Source of the DNA: Cyanobacteria bacterium SZAS LIN-3
Lineage (GTDB): Bacteria > Cyanobacteriota > Vampirovibrionia > Obscuribacterales > Obscuribacteraceae
Direction of reading: 5' to 3'
Assembly (NCBI GenBank): GCA_018266215.1
Contig: JAFEAV010000022.1
Span: forward strand, 1-64,000
Length of the DNA: 64,000 nt
The first letter of the stretch is position 1, and the number at the start of each line of letters is the position of its first letter. A program made the translations under genes and the position numbers. Positions 8,218-15,776 of the stretch are shown piece by piece. The notes under the pieces are model-generated. The model had not been told where the DNA came from, did no database searches, and saw nothing but the letters and a program-made list of their open reading frames with translations.

Positions 8218-8256
8218 AAAACGAAGGAAACCGGAAATACCGGCTCCCTTCGTTTT
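8218..8256. terminator. Bidirectional terminator between converging genes
   Basis: AAAACGAAGG pairs with CCTTCGTTTT over 10 bp, with a short inner CCGG/CCGG stem. The A and T runs at each end suit termination of both the plus-strand TPR gene and the minus-strand operon that ends 12 nt further on. Confidence 0.8.
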
Positions 8257-8267
8257 GACACTCGGTC

Positions 8268-8432
8268 TTAGACAACCAGCAGAGCGTAGAGCAAGGCCAG
8301 AATACCCACCGCTACGAGCGACATTTTCAAGCTCGGGCAGCAGGTATGCATATCCAGAATACGCCGGCGCTCTTCTTCGTCCGGGTCAGTATGGGCAGGA
8401 GGTAGCTCCTGCTTTTGCGATTTTGCATCCAT
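8268..8432 (-). CDS. Small single-pass membrane protein
   Basis: A 54-residue protein: a charged, acidic N-terminal half (DPDEEERRR), a CC pair and one C-terminal membrane helix (MSLVAVGILALLYALLVV), so tail-anchored in layout. The start is the ATG 22 nt after the previous gene's stop; a longer frame would overlap that gene. The ribosome site is weak. It is the last gene of a probable three-gene operon. Function unknown. Confidence 0.6.
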   Translation of the reverse strand: MDAKSQKQELPPAHTDPDEEERRRILDMHTCCPSLKMSLVAVGILALLYALLVV

Positions 8433-8454
8433 GATCTTTGGCTTTAGTAGTGAA

Positions 8455-8835
8455 TCAGTAAAGGACGATACCACTGCGCTCAACCGGCACAATCTCCATC
8501 AAAAGCTTATAGCGACCGCTTTTGTAGAGGGTGAGCGAACCTTCGCGCGCCAGCGTCCACAGAGGCCTGTCTGCGCCGTCGCGCTCGGAGCCCTTGAGAA
8601 AACCGGCGATGGACAAACCTTTCTGCATGTCGCGGTCAAAGCGCAGATGCAGCAGAGCAAAAGGCTCCTGCGGCTGGCGCTCCATGAAGGCAGCGATGGC
8701 GTCCCGGTCGCTGTGATAGCCGGTCAGGACCTTGCCGGCGGCGTTGAGCAAGCCGTTGGCAAAAGCGGCCTCGGCATTGCAAAAAATCCACTGTGCATCA
8801 TGTGTGTGCACCGGTACAAAAATTGTTGTTTTCAT
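8455..8835 (-). CDS. Hypothetical cytosolic protein
   Basis: A 126-residue protein that I do not recognise. It starts with a strand MKTTIFVPVH, has a mixed alpha/beta pattern and no export signal. It lies 17 nt downstream of the large membrane-protein gene and 22 nt upstream of the small tail-anchored gene, so the three are probably co-transcribed. Confidence 0.65.
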   Translation of the reverse strand: MKTTIFVPVHTHDAQWIFCNAEAAFANGLLNAAGKVLTGYHSDRDAIAAFMERQPQEPFALLHLRFDRDMQKGLSIAGFLKGSERDGADRPLWTLAREGSLTLYKSGRYKLLMEIVPVERSGIVLY

Positions 8836-8852
8836 AACTCTGTTTTTTGATG

Positions 8853-10619
8853 TTATTTCAATTGCTTGCAGGCAAACTCAGACACGGCCATATCGGCGCC
8901 CGGCACTTCGATAAAGCGGATTACCACACTGTCGCCTTTTGCCACCAGCGGTATGAGCTTATACGTATCGCGCGTAACGACATAGGCACTTGTGTCACCA
9001 TCGAGCGTAAAGACATAAGTGGGCGTCGTTTGATTATTGGGCAAATAGGCGATGCGAGCGATCCTGCCGCTTTTCTCCTTGCCTGCTCTGGCCGTGCGCG
9101 AAATATTGGTGGAAGCGCCCTCACGGGTGGCAAGCTGGCTGCTGTAGCGCGATAGAGCGGTTGAAAGGTCGGGGGCGAAAATGACGTCGGCGGAATTTTG
9201 CGAATTGGCGTGCATCAAACCAACCCCGGCAAACGAGCTGCCTATGGACTGCGGCGAGGTGTAAATAGCTACCCAGGTGAGCTGACCATAGATTGAGTAG
9301 AGCTGCACACTTTCTACCTGATAGCCCTTGATGTTGTCGCGCGCATGCGTCATTGTCTCGCTCACCGATGATCCGGCGTTGAATCCACGCAATCCGGGAT
9401 AGTAGACCGCCGAATCTTTGCTCGTTTCATAAACAAGCACTCCGGTGGCACCATGGTCGGTACTATTGCGCGAGGTCATCGGAATCACCCAAACCGATTG
9501 TTCATCAGTGGTGTAGTTCAGGTCCCAGTCAGCGGCCTGGGTTGTACCGTCCTTGCGCCAACCAAACCAGACGCTCCAGAAGTGCTCGCGCGCATATTTC
9601 CCGCCGTACTGGCCCCAGTTTTCCACATACTCCTTGAGCAAATCCTGCGGCATAACCCGGTCGATCCAGCGCGGCTGTTTATCGAGGTCATAGGCGTCTA
9701 TGCGCGGCTGATTTTGCGAGACATCAACCACCAGGACTTTGCTGATTTGCTTGCCGGCGATGTTGCCGAAAGGGCGCAGGGCATAGCTTACAACCCAGTG
9801 CGGGGACCAGTTATCGTCCACTTCAAACTTGGGGTCCAGAAAATATCCGCGCGTATAGCCGCTCTGATAGAGGAAGCGCTCAAGGTTTTGACCAAAGTCA
9901 CCATCGGCAAAAACAGTGATGTGGTAACCCAGTTTGACGCTGGCCGGAGCTTCGGGATCCTCGGCATCCACGACAACATAGCCGGGACTTTCGGGAGAAC
10001 TGAAATTGAGCTGGTCGGAAGTATTGGTGTACTCCAGCGGTGCAATCCAGTAGCGGTGCCCTTTTACGCATTGCAGAACATAATTGTCGCTGCCGGTTTT
10101 GTACTTGCTGCTCAAATTGGCGTCCGAAGAAGTAAGGGCGGACTGCCCGCGGAATGCGGCGATGCTCGCGGTGACAAGGACCATGTGCTGGGGATCCGTC
10201 GGCGGCATTTTGTCATCAACACTGGCGATGCGAATCTTGGCCTGCTTGACGAAGCGCTGGGCGTTGTCGCTGCCCCAGGCATTGGCGATGTAGGTTACCG
10301 TCGGCACAGTGAAAAGCACGGCGAAGGCCAGACCATAGACACGGAAAAGAACCTTGCCCGGACTGTATCCGGTGCCCAGTGTCAGGGTGAAAACACAGGG
10401 CGGCACCAGAGTAGCCAGGATCAATTCGAAGGCGCCAAAAAAGCTGCCGGAGAAACTGGGCTGGAAGTAATACATGATGATGCGCACCAGTATCAGCGTC
10501 ACGACGCCCGAAATGATAACCGTCCACTTCTTCCATTCGGTGGAAAAAATGAGCGCGAGAACGGCGGCGATGCTGCCGCAAATTATGGCTGTCAGCCAGA
10601 AGTGAGTGTCAAAAAACAT
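8853..10619 (-). CDS. Large polytopic membrane protein of unknown function
   Basis: A 588-residue protein. The first 120 residues hold about four membrane helices (AIICGSIAAVLALIF; WTVIISGVVTLILVRIIMYY; FELILATLVPPCVFTLTL; LFRVYGLAFAVLFTVP). The remaining roughly 470 residues form a soluble domain rich in Tyr, Trp and Ser with many predicted strands, probably outside the inner membrane. I recognise no catalytic motif. No ribosome site is evident before the ATG. It heads a three-gene minus-strand operon. Its downstream partners are both small and unknown, so context gives no role. Confidence 0.75.
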   Translation of the reverse strand: MFFDTHFWLTAIICGSIAAVLALIFSTEWKKWTVIISGVVTLILVRIIMYYFQPSFSGSFFGAFELILATLVPPCVFTLTLGTGYSPGKVLFRVYGLAFAVLFTVPTVTYIANAWGSDNAQRFVKQAKIRIASVDDKMPPTDPQHMVLVTASIAAFRGQSALTSSDANLSSKYKTGSDNYVLQCVKGHRYWIAPLEYTNTSDQLNFSSPESPGYVVVDAEDPEAPASVKLGYHITVFADGDFGQNLERFLYQSGYTRGYFLDPKFEVDDNWSPHWVVSYALRPFGNIAGKQISKVLVVDVSQNQPRIDAYDLDKQPRWIDRVMPQDLLKEYVENWGQYGGKYAREHFWSVWFGWRKDGTTQAADWDLNYTTDEQSVWVIPMTSRNSTDHGATGVLVYETSKDSAVYYPGLRGFNAGSSVSETMTHARDNIKGYQVESVQLYSIYGQLTWVAIYTSPQSIGSSFAGVGLMHANSQNSADVIFAPDLSTALSRYSSQLATREGASTNISRTARAGKEKSGRIARIAYLPNNQTTPTYVFTLDGDTSAYVVTRDTYKLIPLVAKGDSVVIRFIEVPGADMAVSEFACKQLK

Positions 10620-10908
10620 ACGTTTTTGATTTGTGCACGCTGCTAGCGCGCGGTTAAAAAATGCTCTTTCTCACCAGCACGCGCAAACTCCAGGCTCAAG
10701 GAGCCGGGGCAGCAGGGCTGTTTTAACGCTGGGTGGGCAGATGTTTTGCCTGGACGTGTTTGTGCCTGATGAGAGAAGAAATGAAAATGTACTTCCAGGT
10801 TAGAGACACAAGAGAGTCCAACCCAAGAGGCTTCTGCGGCAATCCCCATGCATATTCAGGTGAAAATCTCAGCTGGAGGCTTAAATTGAGGATGTTCAAT
10901 TGAGTTAC
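10620..10908. other. Intergenic region without a supported gene
   Basis: Reading frames here are short, lack ribosome sites and have unnatural composition. The stretch next to 10619 should hold the promoter of the membrane-protein operon, but I see no convincing -35/-10 pair on the minus strand. Confidence 0.6.
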
Positions 10909-10936
10909 TTCACAATTTTTAACTATATGCTATAAT
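10909..10936 (+). promoter_or_regulatory. Strong sigma-70-type promoter with no obvious gene
   Basis: TTCACA (five of six consensus bases) and a perfect TATAAT are separated by 16 nt. The predicted transcript would start near 10943 and run into the hairpin at 10978-11008; no plus-strand protein gene follows. Confidence 0.5.
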
Positions 10937-10942
10937 AGAACA

Positions 10943-11008
10943 GAGCAAAATTAGAAGCAAGCAGAATCCTCCGGGCAAGGCCCGACACAAAAGATTTGTG
11001 CCGGGCCT
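10943..11008 (+). ncRNA. Candidate small RNA ending in a strong hairpin
   Basis: Between the strong plus-strand promoter and the membrane gene on the other strand lies a 14-bp stem (10978-10991 with 10995-11008, one mismatch, 3-nt loop). A transcript of about 65 nt would end in it. There is no T run after the stem, so the 3' end is uncertain; the hairpin could instead terminate the minus-strand gene at 11037. Confidence 0.3.
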
Positions 11009-11036
11009 CGAAGAGAGAAGTCGCCGAAGGATAAGT

Positions 11037-11309
11037 TCAGTTACCGATGTTGCGGCGGGCAAATTTGCGGGCGCCGGAAGCGATCGTCACCAGGCCCATC
11101 AGCAGGAGGAAGCCGCTGGGTACAGCGTATTCACCGGGGAGCTGATGCGTGCCGCAGGTGAGGACGAGGAGGAAGGCGGCAAACAGCGTCCAGGAAAGAC
11201 CACCGGCCACACGTCCCATACCGCGAATCCCCTCGTTTTTGGCGAGCAGAGACAGGGTGGAAACGAAGGCCAGGGCAAGAGCGAGCAGAAACAGGGCGAA
11301 TGCGTTCAT
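11037..11309 (-). CDS. Small membrane protein with about three helices
   Basis: A 90-residue protein. It has hydrophobic segments at about 3-22, 38-53 and 64-80, and a basic C-terminus (ARKFARRNIGN) suggesting a cytosolic tail. GGAGAAAACT precedes the ATG and supports the start. Function unknown. It appears monocistronic, with the strong hairpin 28 nt after its stop. Confidence 0.75.
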   Translation of the reverse strand: MNAFALFLLALALAFVSTLSLLAKNEGIRGMGRVAGGLSWTLFAAFLLVLTCGTHQLPGEYAVPSGFLLLMGLVTIASGARKFARRNIGN

Positions 11310-11617
11310 AGTTTTCTCCAGGCTGCAGATTTCGCGGCGGCGGAAGTGCGCACAGCGAAGTTGCGATTGATTGCGAGAGACAAGGAAGACGGCGGACTAC
11401 CGATGACGAGGCTGAGAGCAGTGGCAGCTGTTAATCGGTGGTATTGGCCTCTTATAAATTCAAGATAGGGAAAAGTATTACAACTAAACCCTAGTTTTAG
11501 ATCTCAGATAGAGGCAACTCGGTTACGGGCGATGTTTATGTTTGTATCGGCCTCTTACACCAGGAATTGGGCCCGCGGGGCTCTTCTGAGAAATTATCAA
11601 TGGTGTGCTAATTAGCG
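11310..11617. other. Intergenic region, nothing recognised
   Basis: About 300 nt without a supportable gene. The near-palindrome CTAAACCCTAGTTTTAG around 11485-11501 is the only structure noticed. Confidence 0.5.
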
Positions 11618-11833
11618 CTAACACCCGAATGTCAGCTTATAGACCCGTCGGACCGACTTGTTTAACGCGCCCTGACTTTCGCCTTCTTGCTCCGGATCAT
11701 AAAGGAGTACTTCCCGACAGGAGGCTAGCGCGCCTTCGGAAGCGCAGGACACCTGACTGTTGTCGCTGGAGACGATCAGAAGGCCGGCCTCGTACAAGAA
11801 GCTGGCAACGGCCTGAGATGACGAACGGGGCAT
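11618..11833 (-). CDS. Small hypothetical protein
   Basis: A 71-residue soluble protein that I do not recognise, with three cysteines and no export signal. AAGGA lies 9 nt before the ATG, and third codon positions are G/C-rich as in real genes nearby, which is why I keep it. An overlapping plus-strand frame has no ribosome site and is rejected. Confidence 0.5.
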   Translation of the reverse strand: MPRSSSQAVASFLYEAGLLIVSSDNSQVSCASEGALASCREVLLYDPEQEGESQGALNKSVRRVYKLTFGC

Positions 11834-11892
11834 GGATAAAAGTCCTTTTTGGGGTTCCAGAATAGAAAACGTTTGCCGACGACAAAAAGTTC

Positions 11893-11929
11893 AATCACAC
11901 AGATTAAAGACACGCCGGAGCGTGTGATT
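11893..11929. other. Inverted repeat upstream of the small gene
   Basis: AATCACAC at 11893-11900 is complementary to GTGTGATT at 11922-11929, with a competing inner stem CACGC/GCGTG. It lies about 60 nt upstream of the minus-strand start at 11833 and could be an operator or leader hairpin. Confidence 0.4.
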
Positions 11930-12116
11930 TAATGACCGTGCCCCGGCCGCGCCCATCTTTTTAGCGCCCGACCGCCGCAGAATGGAGAGTGCTTTCGTTT
12001 TCCAATTTCTCTGCAAAATCCCCCAAAACCACAAACTGTTCAGCCTATTTCTCACCCCGCCTGCAACTATCGGTTGCCCGGAAGAAGTCGGCTGCGCACC
12101 CCCAATGGAGTTTGAT

Positions 12117-12458
12117 ATGAAAATCGCCATCATCGCTGTCCTGCTCATCATCGCTTACCAGCTCTACAGCAACATCCTGCGCATCGCCGAAAACCGTGCC
12201 GCCGAGCGCAGCCGCCAGGGTCAGCGCGACCACGAATGGGAGGTCTTCTACGCCGGCCTGAACCAGATCAAAGAAAAGCAAGCGCAGTTTCTCCAGCGCA
12301 GCGCCAACCTGCCCAGCGAAGACCGCGACCACCTCTGGCGCCCGGTCCAGGACGACAAGATTCGCGCCTGCCATTTCCTGCTCGCTCACGACTTCGCCCG
12401 GGCCATGAGCTACCTGCATCAAGCCACCTCCAGGGCCACGGCACTGGTCAGCGCCTGA
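12117..12458 (+). CDS. Small membrane-anchored helical protein
   Basis: A 113-residue protein with an N-terminal membrane anchor (IAIIAVLLIIAYQLY) followed by a long charged helical region and no cleavage-site pattern. GGAG is 6 nt before the ATG. An open frame continues upstream to about 11982 but lacks a ribosome site. Codon use is C/G-ending, like the first 7 kb. A strong terminator follows, so it is monocistronic. Function unknown. Confidence 0.75.
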   Translation: MKIAIIAVLLIIAYQLYSNILRIAENRAAERSRQGQRDHEWEVFYAGLNQIKEKQAQFLQRSANLPSEDRDHLWRPVQDDKIRACHFLLAHDFARAMSYLHQATSRATALVSA

Positions 12459-12498
12459 GACCACGAAAACACCGTCAGTGATAACACCGTCCGAACTT

Positions 12499-12549
12499 GA
12501 ACCGATATCGGTTAGCCCTCAGCGGCTGACCCTATCGGTTCATTTTTTT
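12499..12549 (+). terminator. Rho-independent terminator
   Basis: GAACCGATA pairs with TATCGGTTC, and inside it GGTTAGCC pairs with GGCTGACC (one G-T). The long stem is followed by ATTTTTTT, a classic terminator 40 nt after the preceding gene. Confidence 0.9.
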
Positions 12550-12593
12550 GCCGACACCTACGCATAGGCGTAGTAGATCAGCCCTTCAAACCT

Positions 12594-13076
12594 TCAGTCC
12601 TTGAGCACCCGAACAATGCCGACCGACCCGTCGGTGCCTGAACCATAAACAAGATTCTGCCCGGCCAGCTTTATTTTTTCAGCACCGGGCCTGGAGTCGA
12701 GCAGGGTCCGGGCAAAGGTTCTTTCTTGCTCCGGATCAAAAAGCAGGGGCAATTCGGACTGTTCATACATGCCGAATTTACCGTTGGCCACATTCAATTG
12801 CTCGCCTTTAATCGAATAGGCCATATGCAACCAGCGTCCGGCCACCATGCGGCTTTCCAGACGCCAGACATCGCCGGCGACTGTTTTTCTGGGCGGCTCA
12901 TAAGTCTCACAGTAGGTCGCCCGCGCCTGATTATAAAAGGTGCTCACGCGGCCACTGTAGCCCGCTCCGCCCGTCGGCGGCAGAGCCTTGAGACGATTAT
13001 TAGTGTCCTTCGCCCGGGCCGGACCTGTCAGCGGCAACGCCGATGCCACTGGATTACTTGCAATAAAATTCGCCAC
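12594..13076 (-). CDS. Hypothetical protein
   Basis: An unrecognised 160-residue protein. The N-terminal 40 residues are Pro/Ala/Gly-rich and probably flexible; the remainder alternates short strands with turns. No cleavable signal peptide. The GTG start is chosen because GAGG stands 8 nt before it; a GTG three codons earlier is almost on top of that site. It faces the terminator of the previous gene and is followed at its 5' side by the end of the histidine kinase gene 128 nt away. Confidence 0.65.
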   Translation of the reverse strand: MANFIASNPVASALPLTGPARAKDTNNRLKALPPTGGAGYSGRVSTFYNQARATYCETYEPPRKTVAGDVWRLESRMVAGRWLHMAYSIKGEQLNVANGKFGMYEQSELPLLFDPEQERTFARTLLDSRPGAEKIKLAGQNLVYGSGTDGSVGIVRVLKD

Positions 13077-13204
13077 TTTAAGCACCTCACACTATTTGTC
13101 GCCTTCAGTGCCCTCAATGTACAGCCGCGGAGGTGCCAGGGACGTGATGAGACTGTGACAGCGCGGTGACGACCAAAAAAATTTCCACCCAGCCGAGCGA
13201 TTGA

Positions 13205-14659
13205 TCAATCCACAGCCGGCAGAGAAAAGACAAATCTGGTGCCGCGCTGGGGCAGATTTTCCGCCCAGATCTTGCCGCCGTGCAACTCCACTATCACCTG
13301 GCAAATCGTCAAACCCAGGCCGGAGCCGCCCTTGCCTTTGGCGGCGGCATTTTCCACCTGACGAAAACGCTCAAAAATTGTCTCCAGCTGCTCCGCCGGA
13401 ATGCCCGGACCCTGGTCATCCACCGAGGTGTAAACCCATTTGCCTTTCTCCTCGGCCCGCACCGTCACTTTGCCGCCGCGGGGAGAAAATTTGACGGCAT
13501 TGGCCATTAGATTGGCCAGGACGCGGGTGACCCTGTCTTGATCGGCATTGACCAGGGCATCGGTTTCCTGCACCTCGATTGTCACCTCCACTTCATCGGC
13601 AAATGCACCGGCCAGCTCCCGGGCGGCGGTGAAGCAGTCAAAGAGCTCGAAGGCTTGCTTATCGAGGGTCATCAAGCCCGACTTGACCTTTTCTATATCG
13701 AGCAAATCATTTACCAGATTGGCCATACGCTCGACGTTGCGATTGGCCACCAGAATGTATTCAGTGCCCTTTGGATCGAGGCGACCATAGTTGCCGCTGC
13801 GCAAAAACTTGAGAATATTTTGCAGAGTGGCGAGCGGGGTGCGCAGATCGTGGGTTACCATCACCACCACTTCTTGCTTGGCCTGTTCGGCTTCGCGCAG
13901 AGCACTGGCCATTTTGTGAAAGGTGCGATCCAGTTCGGCGATTTCATCGCCACCGGACAGAACTGGATTGAGAGGCCGATCACTGGCCAATCTATAGGCG
14001 TTATCACTCACTTTCGCCAGACGGAAAGTGATACCACGGGTGAGGAAAATTGCCGAACCGACGGTAAAAACCAGGGTCAATATAGCCAGAGTGATCATGA
14101 TGCCGGCCTGTTTCTTGCGAAACTCAGCCTGCACCGCCGGACTGATTGAAGCGATATTTTCCTGCTCCGCTTTGGCGCGGCTGAAATCGTTTTTCAAGAC
14201 CAGGGTCATGTGATCGCGCACCGAATGCCAGAGTGCTTTGCGACCGTAGAAGTCATCGGGACGCTGCTCCATAGACTTCTTGATTTCCAGAAGAGCCTCC
14301 AGAGAGGCATACATATTTTGCCTGGAGTCTTCAACGGCCTTGCGCAGCGGTTCATTATCGGCAGCCAGGGCTAGAAGCTCGGTATAGTCTTTTTGTATGA
14401 CCTGGAAGTGTTCGCGCGCGGCGGTCTGATTGACCGGATCCATGGTCCGTTCACCGCCGGCGGCACTGATCACCTTATACATGTCGACGCGCAGTCGGCT
14501 GATGGAGTCAGCCACATCCCGGGCGTGAAAGGAGCGCTCAAGCGCTTTTTCCGATTCGGCCTGCAAACTGAGCAGCCAGAAGAGAAAGCCCCAGGTGACG
14601 AAGAGTGGCATGGCCACCAGAATAAGCACCTTGAGAGATAGGGACGAGCGTAGCTGCAT
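13205..14659 (-). CDS. Membrane sensor histidine kinase
   Basis: A 484-residue sensor kinase: TM1 at about 8-32, a periplasmic helical sensor of some 155 residues resembling CHASE3-type bundles, TM2 at about 187-208, HAMP linker, then the dimerisation domain with the H-box VTHDLRTPL (His270) and an ATPase domain with N-box NLMANAVKFSP, G1 DDQGPGIP, F-box FERF and G2 GSGLGL. All catalytic boxes are intact, so it should autophosphorylate. An ATG 69 nt further upstream is an alternative start; neither has a good ribosome site. It is divergent from an OmpR-type response regulator, its likely partner. The signal sensed is unknown. Confidence 0.9.
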   Translation of the reverse strand: MQLRSSLSLKVLILVAMPLFVTWGFLFWLLSLQAESEKALERSFHARDVADSISRLRVDMYKVISAAGGERTMDPVNQTAAREHFQVIQKDYTELLALAADNEPLRKAVEDSRQNMYASLEALLEIKKSMEQRPDDFYGRKALWHSVRDHMTLVLKNDFSRAKAEQENIASISPAVQAEFRKKQAGIMITLAILTLVFTVGSAIFLTRGITFRLAKVSDNAYRLASDRPLNPVLSGGDEIAELDRTFHKMASALREAEQAKQEVVVMVTHDLRTPLATLQNILKFLRSGNYGRLDPKGTEYILVANRNVERMANLVNDLLDIEKVKSGLMTLDKQAFELFDCFTAARELAGAFADEVEVTIEVQETDALVNADQDRVTRVLANLMANAVKFSPRGGKVTVRAEEKGKWVYTSVDDQGPGIPAEQLETIFERFRQVENAAAKGKGGSGLGLTICQVIVELHGGKIWAENLPQRGTRFVFSLPAVD

Positions 14660-14798
14660 CGATGGATTCGTTAAAACGGTTGATTGCCAAGAGTATTTAT
14701 CAGCGCCCTGCGACCTGGTTAATACCATATAATTGCGGAGTTGTCAGAAATGCTCAGCCAAACGCCAAGCATGCACCCAGGGGACTTACCAGCTACAT

Positions 14799-15476
14799 AT
14801 GGCGAAGATACTCTTAGTAGAAGACGATCAAGATCTGGCGCGAATGGTGATTGAAGGGTTGACGGCCGAGCACCATTCGGTTGTGCACATGGGCGACGGC
14901 CTCGACGGACTGGATATGCTCAAGCGCTCGGTCTACGACGTTGTCATCCTGGACTGGCACCTGCCGGGCATGGAAGGCATTGAGATACTGCGCAAGTATC
15001 GCCAGAGCGGCGGTAATACCGCCGTCATTATGTTGACCGGCCGGTCCGGAATCAGCGAAAAAGAACAGGGCTTCAGCGTTGGCGCCGACGATTATCTGAC
15101 CAAGCCCTTTGACATAAGAGAGCTGGCCGTGCGCATCCGCGCCTTACTGAGACGGCCGAGCACCACCGCTTCCAATACACTCAAAGCCCGCAACATAGAG
15201 CTCGACCCGATCAAGCATACGGTTGTTTCCAACGGCAAACAGATTCATATCTCGCCCCGCGATTTTTCTCTGCTCGAATTTTTGATGCGCCACCCGGGCG
15301 AAGTATTCAGCGTCGACGCGCTGCTCAGCCGCGTCTGGAACTACGACGAAGATGCCACACCGGAAGCCCTGCGCTCGGCTGTCCGTCGTCTGCGCATCGC
15401 CCTCGATGAGGGCAAGGACCCCGACCATTCATGTATAGAAAATATCGTCCGGGTCGGCTACCGATTACGCGATTAA
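14799..15476 (+). CDS. OmpR/PhoB-family response regulator
   Basis: A 225-residue regulator. The receiver domain (1-120) has the acidic pocket EDD at 8-10, phospho-acceptor Asp52 in LDWHLPG, Thr80 and Lys102 (TKPFD). The C-terminal domain (about 128-225) is a winged helix ending in the typical VRVGYRLRD. It should bind DNA once phosphorylated, probably by the divergent histidine kinase. The ATG opens directly into the conserved MAKILLVEDD; an upstream in-frame start would add an unnatural Cys-rich tail. The 139-nt divergent space should hold both promoters. Confidence 0.93.
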   Translation: MAKILLVEDDQDLARMVIEGLTAEHHSVVHMGDGLDGLDMLKRSVYDVVILDWHLPGMEGIEILRKYRQSGGNTAVIMLTGRSGISEKEQGFSVGADDYLTKPFDIRELAVRIRALLRRPSTTASNTLKARNIELDPIKHTVVSNGKQIHISPRDFSLLEFLMRHPGEVFSVDALLSRVWNYDEDATPEALRSAVRRLRIALDEGKDPDHSCIENIVRVGYRLRD

Positions 15477-15569
15477 AGCGCCGTTTATTCGCTCACGTCT
15501 TTTTCACCTTGATCGCCATATCTTGTTCACACGAACTCCCCAGTCCCCCGTTTTTCCCGGAGCCTACTG

Positions 15570-15770
15570 ATGAACTTCAATGACGATAAAGACTGTTCAC
15601 CCAGCCCCAACCTCCTGCCTTTCGGCGGTTTTGAAGTAGCCAGATTGCTGTCCATGATGGCCAGCGGCGATCGCGCCGCCCTTGAACACCGCGAAGAAGC
15701 CATCGCCTACCAGCCTCTCACCGCCAATGTGCATCCCGGCTGGCTGCGCTCCAAAATTCTGGCCGGATAA
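15570..15770 (+). CDS. Small hypothetical protein
   Basis: A 66-residue soluble protein, acidic at the N-terminus, not recognised. CGGAG lies 8 nt before the ATG. It follows the response regulator by 93 nt on the same strand and converges on the efflux adaptor gene 6 nt away. Kept because of its ribosome site and natural codon use. Confidence 0.5.
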   Translation: MNFNDDKDCSPSPNLLPFGGFEVARLLSMMASGDRAALEHREEAIAYQPLTANVHPGWLRSKILAG

Positions 15771-15776
15771 GCGTCC

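Noticed and set aside
9453..10646. 397-codon plus-strand frame opposite the large membrane protein
   Set aside because: The minus strand has clear membrane helices and natural composition; the plus frame shows no motif or ribosome site.
10643..10849. 68-codon minus-strand frame
   Set aside because: No ribosome site, Cys/His/Pro-rich random composition.
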